A DNA stretch of 64,000 bases from Pseudomonas viridiflava. Its GTDB lineage: Bacteria > Pseudomonadota > Gammaproteobacteria > Pseudomonadales > Pseudomonadaceae. The translations under genes were made by a program, and so were the position numbers. How positions within the stretch are numbered: position 1 is the first letter of the stretch; every line of letters begins with the position of its first letter. Location of the stretch: assembly GCF_900602065.1 (NCBI RefSeq), contig NZ_UWFN01000095.1, forward strand, positions 310,001 to 374,000, in the 5' to 3' direction. Of the stretch, positions 27,747-39,383 are shown piece by piece. Below the pieces are notes generated by a model. It worked only from the letters and a program-made list of their open reading frames with translations. It did not search any database and was not told the DNA's origin.

Positions 27747-28889
27747 ATGCCAGATGTTTCCAGCTCCGCCATTCAGCCTGACTTGAACGCCGTTTTCGCC
27801 ACCGTTCAGGCGCACTTCCTGCAAACCATTGTGCCGGTATGGCTTGGCGCTGGCTGGAATGCTCAGTTGGCGCTGCCTTATGAAGCGGTCGATGCCGCGC
27901 ATCAGCCATTGCCACCACAGCGTTACCGAGCGATGGCCTGCGCCCGGCAGTTGTTCCTGTTCTCCAGCCTGATCGACCATCCATCGGTGCCCGAGGCGGC
28001 AACCCGTGCGGCAGCGCTGTTTCGCTCCCTGCAGCGGCATTTTCACGATGCCGAACACGGCGGCTGGTTCTACAGCATCGACCCGCAAGGCGCACCACTG
28101 GACCGCCGCAAGGATCTCTACACCCACGCCTTCATTATCTTTGCCTGCGCGCACTATTGGGCCAAGGTCCGCGAGCCGTTGGTAGAGTCAGTGCTCAACG
28201 CCGCGCTGGATGTCGTTGCAGAGCAATTTGCCGACGATGACGGGCTATACGAGGCGGTGCTGGCCGAAGACTGGGCAACGCTGGGCAGCGGGCCGTTGCA
28301 GAATCCGTTGATGCATCTGGCCGAGGCGTTACTGGCCACTGTCGAGGTGCGTAACGATGAGGCGACATTGGCCACGCTCAACGAGCTCGCGTCAGCGATG
28401 CAACGGCGCTTCGTAGACAGTAAAAACGGCGTGATGCTCGAGAAACCGCTAGGGGCTGTGGATAACTGGTACGAGCCGGGCCATCAGTTCGAATGGTATT
28501 TCCTGCTGGAGTCGTCCCCGCATCTGCGCGGCAGCGCCCTTCATCAGTCGCTGTGCACGGCGTTTACCCACGCCGAAGCTCAAGGTGTCGATCCGCAGAC
28601 CGGCGCGGTAGCGGCTGCTCTGGCGAGCGATGGGCAGATCAAAGACGCTACGCAACGTATCTGGGCACAAGCCGAATACTTGAGAGCACTGACGCTACGG
28701 CCCGACAGCGAAGCGGCGCTGAGCAAACAGTTATCGGCGCTGCAATCGCGATTTCTGCATCCGAGCGGCTGGAATGAGTGCCTGGATGCAGATGGCCAGG
28801 TCAGCCGCAGTGATATGCCCTCAACTACGCCTTATCACCTGGCGACTTGTTATATCGGGCTGGCAAGCTATTTCCAGAGCCATCGCTGA
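27747..28889 (+). CDS. AGE-family sugar isomerase/epimerase
   Basis: A 380-residue (alpha/alpha)6-barrel protein of the N-acylglucosamine 2-epimerase / mannose isomerase group. Recognisable pieces are HDAEHGGWFYSIDPQGAPLDRRKDLYTHAF and NWYEPGHQFEWYFLLESS, which hold the catalytic His residues of the family. It is isolated between REP elements. The exact sugar cannot be read from sequence alone. Confidence 0.8.
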   Translation: MPDVSSSAIQPDLNAVFATVQAHFLQTIVPVWLGAGWNAQLALPYEAVDAAHQPLPPQRYRAMACARQLFLFSSLIDHPSVPEAATRAAALFRSLQRHFHDAEHGGWFYSIDPQGAPLDRRKDLYTHAFIIFACAHYWAKVREPLVESVLNAALDVVAEQFADDDGLYEAVLAEDWATLGSGPLQNPLMHLAEALLATVEVRNDEATLATLNELASAMQRRFVDSKNGVMLEKPLGAVDNWYEPGHQFEWYFLLESSPHLRGSALHQSLCTAFTHAEAQGVDPQTGAVAAALASDGQIKDATQRIWAQAEYLRALTLRPDSEAALSKQLSALQSRFLHPSGWNECLDADGQVSRSDMPSTTPYHLATCYIGLASYFQSHR

Positions 28890-28920
28890 CACCACACCGT
28901 CGCGCATCAAACAGATGACC

Positions 28921-29053
28921 CGTAGGAGCTGCCGAAGGCTGCGATCACGGTATGTCAGGATAAATGCTTCGCAGCCTTCGGCAGCTCCTACAAAAATACG
29001 TTGCAACTGAAGGACCGGCTTTGTTTGGCAGGAGCCAACAAGTTGGCTCCTGC
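28921..29053. repeat. REP pair and a perfect hairpin
   Basis: 28921-28992 is a GCTGCCGAAGGCTGCGA pair. 29028-29053 is a separate perfect 12-bp hairpin (GCAGGAGCCAAC/GTTGGCTCCTGC) 12 bp past the dehydrogenase stop; it probably protects that mRNA end. Confidence 0.82.
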
Positions 29054-29065
29054 ACATCACCTGAA

Positions 29066-30502
<1,437 letters not shown>

Positions 30503-30531
30503 ATTCGCCATGCAGTGTCTGACGGGCAACA

Positions 30532-31011
30532 TCAGATCAACAGCAGCCCATCAGATTTCACCTCGTTCAACACGAAAAATGTCCGTACCTGGCGCACGCC
30601 AGGCAGGGCAATAATCCTCGTGTTGTGCAGATGGTTGAACGCTGGTAGATCCCGAACCCTGATCTTCATGAAGTAATCCACATCCCCAGCCACCAGCCAG
30701 CATTCCAGCACCTGCTGCAGCTCGCGGGCGGCGGCCTCGAAGGTGGCAAAGCTTTCCGGAGTGGACCGGTCGAGCACCACACCGATAAGTACGACGGTAC
30801 TTTGCTGCACGGCATGAGGGTCTATCTGCGCACGCACGCTTTTAATAACGCCGTTTTCATAGAGTCGCCTGGTGTGATTCCAGCATGCAGTGGTACTCAG
30901 CCCGACCTTTTTGGCGAGGTCCGCATTGCTGATGCGCCCATCAATCTGTAACGCCCGCAGGATCTTGCGCTCCTGCACCGTCAATTCCGGCGTTTGGGAC
31001 TGTTCTTTCAT
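30532..31011 (-). CDS. Lrp/AsnC-family regulator
   Basis: A 159-residue feast/famine regulator. HTH at residues ~20-45 (RISNADLAKKVGLSTTACWNHTRRL), then the RAM ligand-binding domain (GVVLDRSTPESFATFEAA; DYFMKIRVRD; LPGVRQVRTFF). It is strikingly similar in the RAM domain to the Lrp protein at 33040-33519, so the two are paralogues flanking acdS. ATG 31011 is chosen over the GTG at 31032. It is divergent from the 155-residue gene. Confidence 0.88.
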   Translation of the reverse strand: MKEQSQTPELTVQERKILRALQIDGRISNADLAKKVGLSTTACWNHTRRLYENGVIKSVRAQIDPHAVQQSTVVLIGVVLDRSTPESFATFEAAARELQQVLECWLVAGDVDYFMKIRVRDLPAFNHLHNTRIIALPGVRQVRTFFVLNEVKSDGLLLI

Positions 31012-31251
31012 CGCCCGAGACCTCGTTTGCACCCGTGAAATGGATGGGGGGAATAGCCGTTATGCGCAAATCATGCCGAGCTACGAACAAACGTTCAGGA
31101 AAATGCCTGCAGGAGGAATGTTCATCCGTGACGCCGTTTTTTGATGGACGACGTTCCGATTTGAAGGCCCAAATATGTAGGAAACCCCGGCACAGTTTCA
31201 GTAGCTTAGAGCCAACAAAACCTGCACCTTCAAGCCGCCGGGAGTGCTGTA

Positions 31252-31719
31252 ATGCTTGGGATATCCGAATCTGCAGTCTGGGTAAAAGCGCCCTCCCCGG
31301 AGGTCGGTGTGGTGATCGTCACCCGTGCCGGCCTGCCGGGTTACATCAGCGAACGTCTGCGCAGTGCGATAGACGATTGGGACCAGGTCGCTTACCTGCA
31401 CGTCAAACACGCTCATGAGTTCCTGGAGGACTGGCTGCGGGCAGAGTCGGCTCAGAGCGCACCAAACCTGGACACCTCCTGCCATGCCAGTCAGTTGCTG
31501 CGCTCGGTGTCGAAAGGCTGTTATTTACTGGATATCGAAGAAAGCCCGTCGCCCCAACTCACCTGGCTGGGCTCGGTGTGCGGCCACAAATTGCATGTGG
31601 TCAGGCTTGGGGAGACAGAGTTATCGCCAGCGGCGATGGATAAGCAGGTGGAAGAGATTCTGGCGAAAGTCAGCGCCTTGGCGAAGAGCATTCTGGAAGA
31701 GCGGTTTATTGGGGTTTGA
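31252..31719 (+). CDS. Hypothetical protein, 155 residues
   Basis: Unrecognised. A soluble alpha/beta-looking protein with no signal peptide or membrane helix; Cys at 76, 88 and 110 (SCHAS, KGCYLL, VCGHK) and a C-terminal helix (AAMDKQVEEILAKVSALAKS). GGGAGTG stands before the ATG. It is divergent from one Lrp gene and converges on acdS, so it may be a target of that regulator; this is inference. Confidence 0.65.
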   Translation: MLGISESAVWVKAPSPEVGVVIVTRAGLPGYISERLRSAIDDWDQVAYLHVKHAHEFLEDWLRAESAQSAPNLDTSCHASQLLRSVSKGCYLLDIEESPSPQLTWLGSVCGHKLHVVRLGETELSPAAMDKQVEEILAKVSALAKSILEERFIGV

Positions 31720-31746
31720 TCGCGGGATTATTAAAACGCCGCAAAA

Positions 31747-31820
31747 CTGTAGGAGCTGCCGAAGGCTGCGATCGGGGTTTCTGAAACACCACCATTCGCA
31801 GCCTTCGGCAGCTCCTACAG
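31747..31820. repeat. REP pair between converging genes
   Basis: GCTGCCGAAGGCTGCGA family; the right arm is followed by TTTTTT, so it could also terminate the 155-residue gene. Confidence 0.85.
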
Positions 31821-31829
31821 TTTTTTCAA

Positions 31830-32846
31830 TCAACCATTACGGAAGATAAAGCTGTAAGCACTCAATGCAGGCACGCCGCCCAGGTGGGCATAGAGCACTT
31901 TCGAGCCTTCCGGGAATTCGCCGTTGCGGACCATTTCAATCATGCCGTGCATCGACTTGCCTTCGTACACCGGGTCAGTCAGGACGCCTTCAGTGCGAGC
32001 GCACAAGCGAATGGCTTCCAGGGTGCCTTCGTTCGGCAGACCGTATTCAGGGTAGGCGAAGCGTGTGTCGAGGATGACGTCGTCCTCGGTAATTTCCTGC
32101 CCCAGTTCCACAAGCTTCGCGGTGTTCTGAGCAATACGCAGCACCTGCGCCTTGGTCTTTTCCGGCTTGGCCGAGGCATCAATCCCGATCACTTTGCGTG
32201 CACGACCATCCGCTGCGAAACCCACCAACATGCCGGCGTGGGTGCTGCCGGTTACCGAGCAGACGACGATGTAATCAAACTTGAAACCCAGCTCTTTTTC
32301 CTGCTCCCGGACTTCTTCAGCGAAGCCCACAAAGCCCAGTCCACCGTAAGGATGTTCGGAACAACCGGCAGGAATCGGGAAAGGTTTGCCACCGCTTTCC
32401 TCGACGTCCGACATGGCTTTCTCCCAGCTCGGACGAATGCCAATGTCGAATCCCGCTGCATCCAGGCGTACATCCGCGCCCATGATGCGCGACATCTCGA
32501 TGTTTCCGACCCGGTCATACACCGCGTCGGAATAGTTGACCCAGTTCTCCTGAACCAGCACGCATTTCATGCCCAGGTGCGCAGCAACCGCAGCGACCTG
32601 ACGAGTCTGGTTGGATTGGATGCCGCCGATGGAAACCAGCGTATCGCAGCCCTGCTCCAGCGCTTCGGGGATCAGGTATTCGAGCTTGCGAGTCTTGTTA
32701 CCGCCAAATGCCAGGCCGCTGTTGCAGTCTTCACGTTTGGCGTACAGGTCAACCTTGCCGCCCAAGTGCGCGCTTAGTCGTTTCAGGGGCGTGATGGGCG
32801 ATGGACCAAACGTCAAAGGGTAGCGCTTGAACTTGCTCAGATTCAT
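31830..32846 (-). CDS. acdS: 1-aminocyclopropane-1-carboxylate (ACC) deaminase
   Basis: A PLP enzyme (338 residues) that cleaves the plant ethylene precursor ACC to 2-oxobutyrate and ammonia. Every residue used to tell true AcdS from D-cysteine desulfhydrase is present: PLP lysine K51 ([11 protein letters not shown]), S78 ([10 protein letters not shown]), Y294-E295 ([11 protein letters not shown]) and L322 ([10 protein letters not shown]). GAGGAG lies before the ATG. It is divergent from an Lrp regulator, the usual acdR arrangement, and is expected to lower ethylene in plant hosts and feed nitrogen. Confidence 0.95.
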   Translation of the reverse strand: MNLSKFKRYPLTFGPSPITPLKRLSAHLGGKVDLYAKREDCNSGLAFGGNKTRKLEYLIPEALEQGCDTLVSIGGIQSNQTRQVAAVAAHLGMKCVLVQENWVNYSDAVYDRVGNIEMSRIMGADVRLDAAGFDIGIRPSWEKAMSDVEESGGKPFPIPAGCSEHPYGGLGFVGFAEEVREQEKELGFKFDYIVVCSVTGSTHAGMLVGFAADGRARKVIGIDASAKPEKTKAQVLRIAQNTAKLVELGQEITEDDVILDTRFAYPEYGLPNEGTLEAIRLCARTEGVLTDPVYEGKSMHGMIEMVRNGEFPEGSKVLYAHLGGVPALSAYSFIFRNG

Positions 32847-32965
32847 GAGAGGGCTCCTCAGTATTGAAAAAATCCAGGCACGTTTTACCGTGCTGGCGAT
32901 GACTCAATGCTAAGGAACTACACAAAAAAACGGGTTGCAAAGTTGACGCTATTTTCAGCTTTAAA

Positions 32966-32985
32966 TTAATCATAATCGTGATTAA
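32966..32985. promoter_or_regulatory. Palindromic operator between acdS and acdR
   Basis: TTAATCA-TAATCG-TGATTAA is a perfect 7-bp palindrome with 6-bp spacer in the AT-rich acdS/acdR intergenic region. Its form suits an Lrp-type dimer. Binding by AcdR is inferred. Confidence 0.55.
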
Positions 32986-33039
32986 CCTAATAACGTTGCT
33001 TAATCCTTTATTCCTACGCAATAAAAGAGCGCCCTCAAA

Positions 33040-33519
33040 ATGTCCTCAAGCCCAGACGCAACCAGCACCGACAGAATCGACCGGGCGATACTCAAAGCAC
33101 TGCAAAAAGATGCTTCCATCTCCAACGTCGCGCTGGCGGAAAAGGTCAAACTCAGCGCCCCTGCGTGCTTGCGCCGGGTCGAGCGCCTGAAGCAGGCCGG
33201 GCTGATCAAGAAGATTGTGGCCGTGCTGGATTATGAGGCGCTGGATGCGGGGATGGTGGTGATCATCGGTGTCGTGCTGGATCGCTCGACCCCGGAATCA
33301 TTTTCGGCCTTCGAGACGGCCGCACAGAAGATCTCGGGCTGCATGGAACTGCATGTGGTGACGGGAGAATTCGACTACCTGATGATGCTGCGCACCCGGG
33401 ACAGCCAGAGCTTCAACCGACTGCACGCTGAGCAGTTGCTGTACCTGCCGGGAGTGCGTCAGATCCGCTCGTTCATGGGGCTGCGTTCGGTGCTGTCGAC
33501 GACGATGATTCCGTTGTGA
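33040..33519 (+). CDS. acdR: Lrp/AsnC regulator of ACC deaminase (AcdR-like)
   Basis: A 159-residue Lrp-type protein, HTH in SISNVALAEKVKLSAPACLRRVERLK and RAM domain with GVVLDRSTPESFSAFETAA and FDYLMMLRTRD. Its divergent position to acdS across 193 bp is the standard acdR layout; AcdR activates acdS with ACC or leucine as signals in studied strains. The SD is weak (AAGAG). A tandem REP array follows. Confidence 0.85.
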   Translation: MSSSPDATSTDRIDRAILKALQKDASISNVALAEKVKLSAPACLRRVERLKQAGLIKKIVAVLDYEALDAGMVVIIGVVLDRSTPESFSAFETAAQKISGCMELHVVTGEFDYLMMLRTRDSQSFNRLHAEQLLYLPGVRQIRSFMGLRSVLSTTMIPL

Positions 33520-33553
33520 GCTGAAGCCGTACGACGGGATTAAAATGCGCACT

Positions 33554-34215
33554 CCTGTGGGAGCGAATTCATTCGCGAAGGGGGCCAACCGAAAAGAATC
33601 ATCGTCTGACACACCGCTTTCGCGAATGAATTCGCTCCCACGAGTTTTCCGTTAATCGCCCACCGGCGCGGCGTCAAAGAGGCAGTCCTCCTCCCCCAAT
33701 GACTCAGCGTAATACTCAGGCTGTCGCACATCCTGTGGGAGCAAATTCATTCGCGAAGGGGGCCAACCGAAAAGAGTCATCGTCTGTCACACCGCTTTCG
33801 CGAATGAATTCGCTCCCACAAGTTTTACGTTGCCCCCCCATCAGCGCGGTGTCAAAGAGGCAGTCCTCCTCCCCCAATGACTCAGCGTAATACTCAGGCT
33901 GTCGCACATCCTGTGGGAGCGAATTCATTCGCGAAGGGGGCCAACCGAAAGGAATCATCGTCTGACACACCGCTTTCGCGAATGAATTCGCTCCCACAAA
34001 TTTTCCGTTAATCGCCCACCGGCGCGGTGTCAAAGAGGCAGTCTTCCTCCCCCACTGACTCAGCGTAATACTCAGGCTGTCGCACATCCTGTGGGAGCGA
34101 ATTCATTCGCGAAGGGGGCCAACCGAAAAGAATCATCGTCTGACACACCGCTTTCGCGAATGAATTCGCTCCCACAAGTTTTACGTTGATCCCCCATCAG
34201 CGCGTTGTCAAAGAA
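33554..34215. repeat. 178-bp tandem array of REP pairs, 3.7 copies
   Basis: Units start at 33554, 33732, 33910 and 34088, exactly 178 bp apart. Each holds an inverted pair of GGGAGCGAATTCATTCGC arms with a GGGGGCCAACCGAAA loop, then a spacer with GTCAAAGAGGCAGTC and AATACTCAGGCTGTCGCACA. The units differ by scattered point changes; the last is truncated after GTCAAAGA. It fills the gap between acdR and livF and contains no gene. Confidence 0.95.
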
Positions 34216-34241
34216 ACCGCGAGATAAGCATTACACCTCAA

Positions 34242-34958
34242 TCAATGCCCACCCAGATACGCGTTACGCACCTCTTCGTTAACCAGCAACTCCTGCCCCG
34301 TGCCGCTCAGGCGGATCTCGCCGTTGACCATCACATAAGCGCGGTCCGACAGCTTGAGGGCATGGTTGGCGTTCTGCTCAACGAGGAAGATGGTCATGCC
34401 TGTCTGCGCCAGCTCGCGCAACGTCGCGAAGATCTGTTTGACGATGATCGGTGCAAGGCCAAGACTCGGCTCGTCGAGTAACAGCAACTTGGGACGACTC
34501 ATCAAGGCCCGCGCGATAGCCAGCATTTGCTGCTCGCCACCGGACATGGTCATCGCACGCTGATTACGACGTTCCTTGAGCCGCGGGAACAACTCGAACA
34601 TGCGCTGCATGTCTTCGGCCGAGTGTTTGTCGCCAATCGGGATGGTGCCCATCATCAGGTTTTCCTCGACTGACATGTCGGGGAATACCCGACGCCCTTC
34701 CGGCGATTGCGCAATGCCGTTGGACGCGATGTAGTGCGAAGACTTATGGGTGATGTCAGTGCCCTGATAAATGATCTGCCCACCGGCCGCACGGGGCTGA
34801 CCGAAGATCGACATCAGCAGCGTGGATTTACCCGCGCCGTTGGAGCCGATCAGGCTGACCGTTTCACCTTCGTTGATGTGCAACGAGACTTTCTTCAGGG
34901 CCTGAATCGGCCCGTAAAACACATCGATCTCTTTCATTTCGAGGATCGGCTTACTCAT
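34242..34958 (-). CDS. livF: Branched-chain amino-acid ABC transporter ATPase LivF
   Basis: ATPase subunit (238 residues) with Walker A GSNGAGKST, signature MSGGEQQMLAIARAL and Walker B LLLLDEPSLGLAP. It is the last gene of a leftward livKHMGF operon and overlaps livG by four bases. Confidence 0.94.
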   Translation of the reverse strand: MSKPILEMKEIDVFYGPIQALKKVSLHINEGETVSLIGSNGAGKSTLLMSIFGQPRAAGGQIIYQGTDITHKSSHYIASNGIAQSPEGRRVFPDMSVEENLMMGTIPIGDKHSAEDMQRMFELFPRLKERRNQRAMTMSGGEQQMLAIARALMSRPKLLLLDEPSLGLAPIIVKQIFATLRELAQTGMTIFLVEQNANHALKLSDRAYVMVNGEIRLSGTGQELLVNEEVRNAYLGGH

Positions 34959-35830
34959 ACCAACTCCTCTTCATCAGCGCCCAGATAGGCTGCGATCACT
35001 TTCGGATCGTTGCGGATCTGCTCAGGCCCACCCGTGGCAATGACGTTGCCATGATCGAGCACCACGATATCGTCTGAAATGCCCATGACCATGCCCATGT
35101 CGTGCTCGATCAGCACAATGGTCATGTCATGTTCGTCACGCAGCAGGCGGATCATGCCGCTCAGCGCTTCGGTTTCTTGCGGGTTGAGGCCCGCTGCCGG
35201 TTCATCCAGGCAAATCACCTGCGGCCGTGTGCACATGGCACGCGCAATTTCCAGACGACGTTGCTGACCATAGGAAAGCTCGCCCGCCAGACGGTTTGCA
35301 CAATCCACCAGGTCCACCACTTCGAGCCAGTAGAACGCCGTGTTGATGGCGACCTCTTCAGCTTCGCGGTAACCCTTGGTATTGAGAATGCCCGCCAACA
35401 GGCTGCGGTTGACCCACATGTGCTGAGCGACCAGCAGGTTCTCCAGCACCGACATTTCCTTGAAAAGACGAATGTTCTGGAAAGTCCGCGCCAGCCCTGC
35501 CCGGTTCACCAGATGGGTGCCGCCGAACATCTTGTAGTAGACGCGGCTGAGGAAGCTTTTCGGCGAGACAAAGTCCGTGCCTTTGAACGGCTCGCCCAAC
35601 AGTTTGATGACGTTGGTGGTCTGGCCACGGGTGTGCAATTCAATACGACCACCGGTGGCTTTGTAGAAGCCGGTCAGGCAGTTGAACACAGTGGTTTTGC
35701 CTGCGCCGTTAGGGCCGATCAAGGCAAAAATCGAATTACGCCGCACTTGAATGCTGACGTCGCTGAGCGCCTTGATGCCGCCAAAGTGCATCATCAGATG
35801 CTCGACCGAAAGAATGATGTCGTTGCTCAT
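34955..35830 (-). CDS. livG: Branched-chain amino-acid ABC transporter ATPase LivG, with insertion
   Basis: ATPase of 291 residues; Walker A GPNGAGKTT at 39-47, Q-loop TFQNIRLF near 116, signature LSYGQQRRLEIARAM and Walker B VICLDEPAAGLNP. Typical LivG/BraF has about 255 residues. The extra ~30 lie between Walker A and the Q-loop (TTNVIKLLGEPFKGTDFVSP and following), a region that can contact the membrane subunits. Overlaps livM by four bases. Confidence 0.93.
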   Translation of the reverse strand: MSNDIILSVEHLMMHFGGIKALSDVSIQVRRNSIFALIGPNGAGKTTVFNCLTGFYKATGGRIELHTRGQTTNVIKLLGEPFKGTDFVSPKSFLSRVYYKMFGGTHLVNRAGLARTFQNIRLFKEMSVLENLLVAQHMWVNRSLLAGILNTKGYREAEEVAINTAFYWLEVVDLVDCANRLAGELSYGQQRRLEIARAMCTRPQVICLDEPAAGLNPQETEALSGMIRLLRDEHDMTIVLIEHDMGMVMGISDDIVVLDHGNVIATGGPEQIRNDPKVIAAYLGADEEELV

Positions 35831-37107
35831 GGCGCAACCCCCTTGCGTGGAGTAACCCCGGTACGAGAGACGCGGATCAGGCCGCGTGGTCGCCAGATCA
35901 TCATCAGCACCATCAATATTCCGAACAGCAACACACGGTACTCCGCGAAGCTGCGCAGCAATTCAGGAGCGACCGTCAACACGAACGCGGCAATGACCAC
36001 GCCCATTGTCGACCCCATACCGCCCAGCACCACGATGGCGAGGATCAATGCAGATTCAAAAAACGTGAACGAGGTCGGGTTGATGAAGCCTTGATAGCTG
36101 GCGAAAAACACCCCGGCCAGTCCCGCCGTCGATGCGCCGATGGTGAACGCCGAAAGTTTGACCAGCACGTGGTTCAAGCCCATCGAGCGGCAGGCGATTT
36201 CGTCTTCGCGTAGCGCCTCCCAGGCACGGCCAATCGGCATGCGGGTCAGACGATGCTTGATGTACAGCACTGCCAGGACGACCAGGAAGAGCACCGCATA
36301 GATAAAGATAAATTTGAGGTCCGAGTTGTACTCAAACCCGAAATACTCATGGATGGGCACTCCGCCGTCTTTGGCGCGACGTCCGAACTCCAGACCGAAG
36401 AAGGTCGGTGAGGGAACCGCTACGCCGTTTGGTCCGCCGGTAAACGACAGCCAGTTGTTCAACACCAGACGGATGATTTCACCAAAGCCCAGCGTCACGA
36501 TGGCCAGATAATCGCCATGCATGCGCAACACAGGGAAGCCCAGTATGCAGCCGGCCAATGCTGCGGCAATGGCCGCCAATGGCAGTGCTGACCAGAACCC
36601 AAGCCCCAGATACTGATAGCCCAACGCGAGACCATAAGCACCAATGGCGTAGAACGCCACGTAACCAAGGTCAAGCAGGCCAGCCAGACCGACCACGATG
36701 TTCAGGCCAAGGCCCAGCAACACGTAGATCAACCCCAGAATGACGACCGTCAGCACGTACTTGTCGGCAAACACCGGGAAGACCATGGCGATAACGATCA
36801 TGGCTGGGATGATGAAGCGCAGGCGTGATTTGTAATCCGGTGGCAGCACATGAACGCCAGAATCTGAACTCTCGAAACTCTGGGCAATAGTGACGCCCTT
36901 GGGCGTCTGCATGAATACGCTGAGCAACAGACGACCGACCATTACGACGGCAACCAGGACCGCTACGCGTGTGGGCTCCAGGTTGAAGCTATAACCGTCG
37001 AGTACCACCCCTACTATCGGACCGAAGACAATAAGCGCCAACAGTCCCGCGATCACGGCATCAATCAGGCTTTGTTTGAAGTTGATGGGTTTTATAGTTT
37101 CGGACAT
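35827..37107 (-). CDS. livM: Branched-chain amino-acid ABC transporter permease LivM
   Basis: Inner-membrane permease of 426 residues. The LivM core (GLGLNIVVGLAGLLDLGYVAFYAIGAYG) starts near residue 135; the preceding ~100 residues form an N-terminal extension with extra hydrophobic segments, as in many proteobacterial LivM. The EAA loop is WEALREDEIACRSMGLN. It lies 3 bp after livH. Confidence 0.94.
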   Translation of the reverse strand: MSETIKPINFKQSLIDAVIAGLLALIVFGPIVGVVLDGYSFNLEPTRVAVLVAVVMVGRLLLSVFMQTPKGVTIAQSFESSDSGVHVLPPDYKSRLRFIIPAMIVIAMVFPVFADKYVLTVVILGLIYVLLGLGLNIVVGLAGLLDLGYVAFYAIGAYGLALGYQYLGLGFWSALPLAAIAAALAGCILGFPVLRMHGDYLAIVTLGFGEIIRLVLNNWLSFTGGPNGVAVPSPTFFGLEFGRRAKDGGVPIHEYFGFEYNSDLKFIFIYAVLFLVVLAVLYIKHRLTRMPIGRAWEALREDEIACRSMGLNHVLVKLSAFTIGASTAGLAGVFFASYQGFINPTSFTFFESALILAIVVLGGMGSTMGVVIAAFVLTVAPELLRSFAEYRVLLFGILMVLMMIWRPRGLIRVSRTGVTPRKGVAP

Positions 37108-37110
37108 ACG

Positions 37111-38028
<918 letters not shown>

Positions 38029-38155
38029 GCACGCTCACGAACTTGAAAGGCTAGTGATGCAGGCCCGCGGCACCCTTGTGAGATGCAACGAGCCTTCATC
38101 CAATAGCTGACAGAAGATCTTCGGGATCGCAACCTTGCGCCCCCATTACCAAGCA

Positions 38156-38180
38156 GCACGAGCGTTCGAAACACTCGTGC
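38156..38180. other. Stem-loop between livK and livH
   Basis: GCACGAG / CTCGTGC with an 11-nt loop, 16 bp after livK. There is no T-run, so it is more likely an mRNA-stabilising or attenuating structure that favours livK over the downstream genes. The rest of the spacer shows no gene. Confidence 0.5.
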
Positions 38181-38195
38181 GGCTATGCACGTTGC

Positions 38196-39329
38196 TTACT
38201 TCTGTTTTTCAAGCTGGTGGTATTTACCGTCTTTGTCCCACTGGTAAACCACGTAGTCGGAGACTTTCAGGTCGCCTTTGGTGTCCCAGGCTTTCTCACC
38301 CATTACGGTTTTAACGGGGTGAGCCTTGAGCCACTTGCTGGCATCCTCACCCTTGTTGGACTTGGCACCGTTGAAGCCGGCAGCCAGGGCCTGAACCGAG
38401 GCGTAGGCATACAGGGTGTAGCCTTCAGGCTCGTAACCCGACTTGCGGAACTCGTCCACTACAGCCTTGCTGTCTGGCAGCACACGTGGGTCTGCACCGA
38501 AGGTCATGTAAACGCCATCGACGTATTGCGCGCCGCCAGCGGTGGTGACCAGCTCATCCGTTACGATGCCGTCATCGGACATGAACTTGACGTCTTTCAA
38601 GCCTTGCTCACGCATCTGACGAACCAGAGGACCAGCCTCCGGGTGCAGGCCGCCGAAGTAAACAACGTCAGCGCCTACCGAGCGGATTTTGGTGACCAGA
38701 GCACTGAAGTCTTTCTCGCCACGGGTCAGGCCTTCTTCAAGCACTGGTTTAACGCCGCGAGTAGTCAGTTGCTTGGCAGTGGCATCAGCCAGGCCTTTAC
38801 CGTAGGTGTCCTTGTCGTTGATGACGGCGATTTTCTTGCCTTTCAAAACATCAACGATGTAATCGCCAGCCACAATGCCTTGCTGGTCGTCACGACCACA
38901 CATACGGAACATCGCACTCAAGCCGCGCTCGGTAACAGTCGGGTTGGTCGACCCCGGAGTAATCGCGATGATGCCAGCCTCGTCATACACTTCCGACGCT
39001 GGAATGGTCGAGGACGAGCAGAAGTGACCGACAACACCAGCTACCTTGTCAGAAGCCGCTTTGTTAGCGACCGCGACGGCTTGCTTTGGCTCACAAGCGT
39101 CGTCATAGGCGGTCAGTACGATCTTTTCCCCGTTAACCCCGCCCGCCTTGTTGATCGCGTCGGCAGCTGCCTGAGCGCCTTTCATGTATTGCTGACCAAA
39201 CGATGCGTTGGCGCCAGTCATTGGCCCCGCGACGCCGATTTTTACATCAGCCTGAGCAAACGAAGACACGCCGAATGCAGTAGCGACTGCAATTGCAAGA
39301 AAGCCTTTTCTGTAAAACGTCTGCGACAT
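38196..39329 (-). CDS. livK: Branched-chain amino-acid ABC transporter binding protein
   Basis: Periplasmic binding protein (377 residues) with Sec signal peptide (MSQTFYRKGFLAIAVATAFG up to AQADVKIG) and type-I binding fold: KIGVAGPMTGANASFGQQYMKGAQAA, then VVGHFCSSSTIPASEVY. I start at 39329, where CAGGAGCACC is well placed. First gene of the liv operon, with a perfect sigma-54 promoter upstream. Ligand range (Leu/Ile/Val/Ala or other amino acids) cannot be read. Confidence 0.93.
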   Translation of the reverse strand: MSQTFYRKGFLAIAVATAFGVSSFAQADVKIGVAGPMTGANASFGQQYMKGAQAAADAINKAGGVNGEKIVLTAYDDACEPKQAVAVANKAASDKVAGVVGHFCSSSTIPASEVYDEAGIIAITPGSTNPTVTERGLSAMFRMCGRDDQQGIVAGDYIVDVLKGKKIAVINDKDTYGKGLADATAKQLTTRGVKPVLEEGLTRGEKDFSALVTKIRSVGADVVYFGGLHPEAGPLVRQMREQGLKDVKFMSDDGIVTDELVTTAGGAQYVDGVYMTFGADPRVLPDSKAVVDEFRKSGYEPEGYTLYAYASVQALAAGFNGAKSNKGEDASKWLKAHPVKTVMGEKAWDTKGDLKVSDYVVYQWDKDGKYHQLEKQK

Positions 39330-39383
39330 GAGTGGTGCTCCTGAGATTTTTTTGATTAGCACTGCAACTACAGAGTTGCTCTG

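Noticed and set aside
33699..33890. Small ORFs reading GANSFAKG through REP elements
   Set aside because: These are translations of the GAATTCATTCGCGAA palindrome, recurring at every copy of the family.
33554..34215. CRISPR array
   Set aside because: Repeat unit is 178 bp and the whole unit, including the spacer-like part, is repeated; no cas genes are present.
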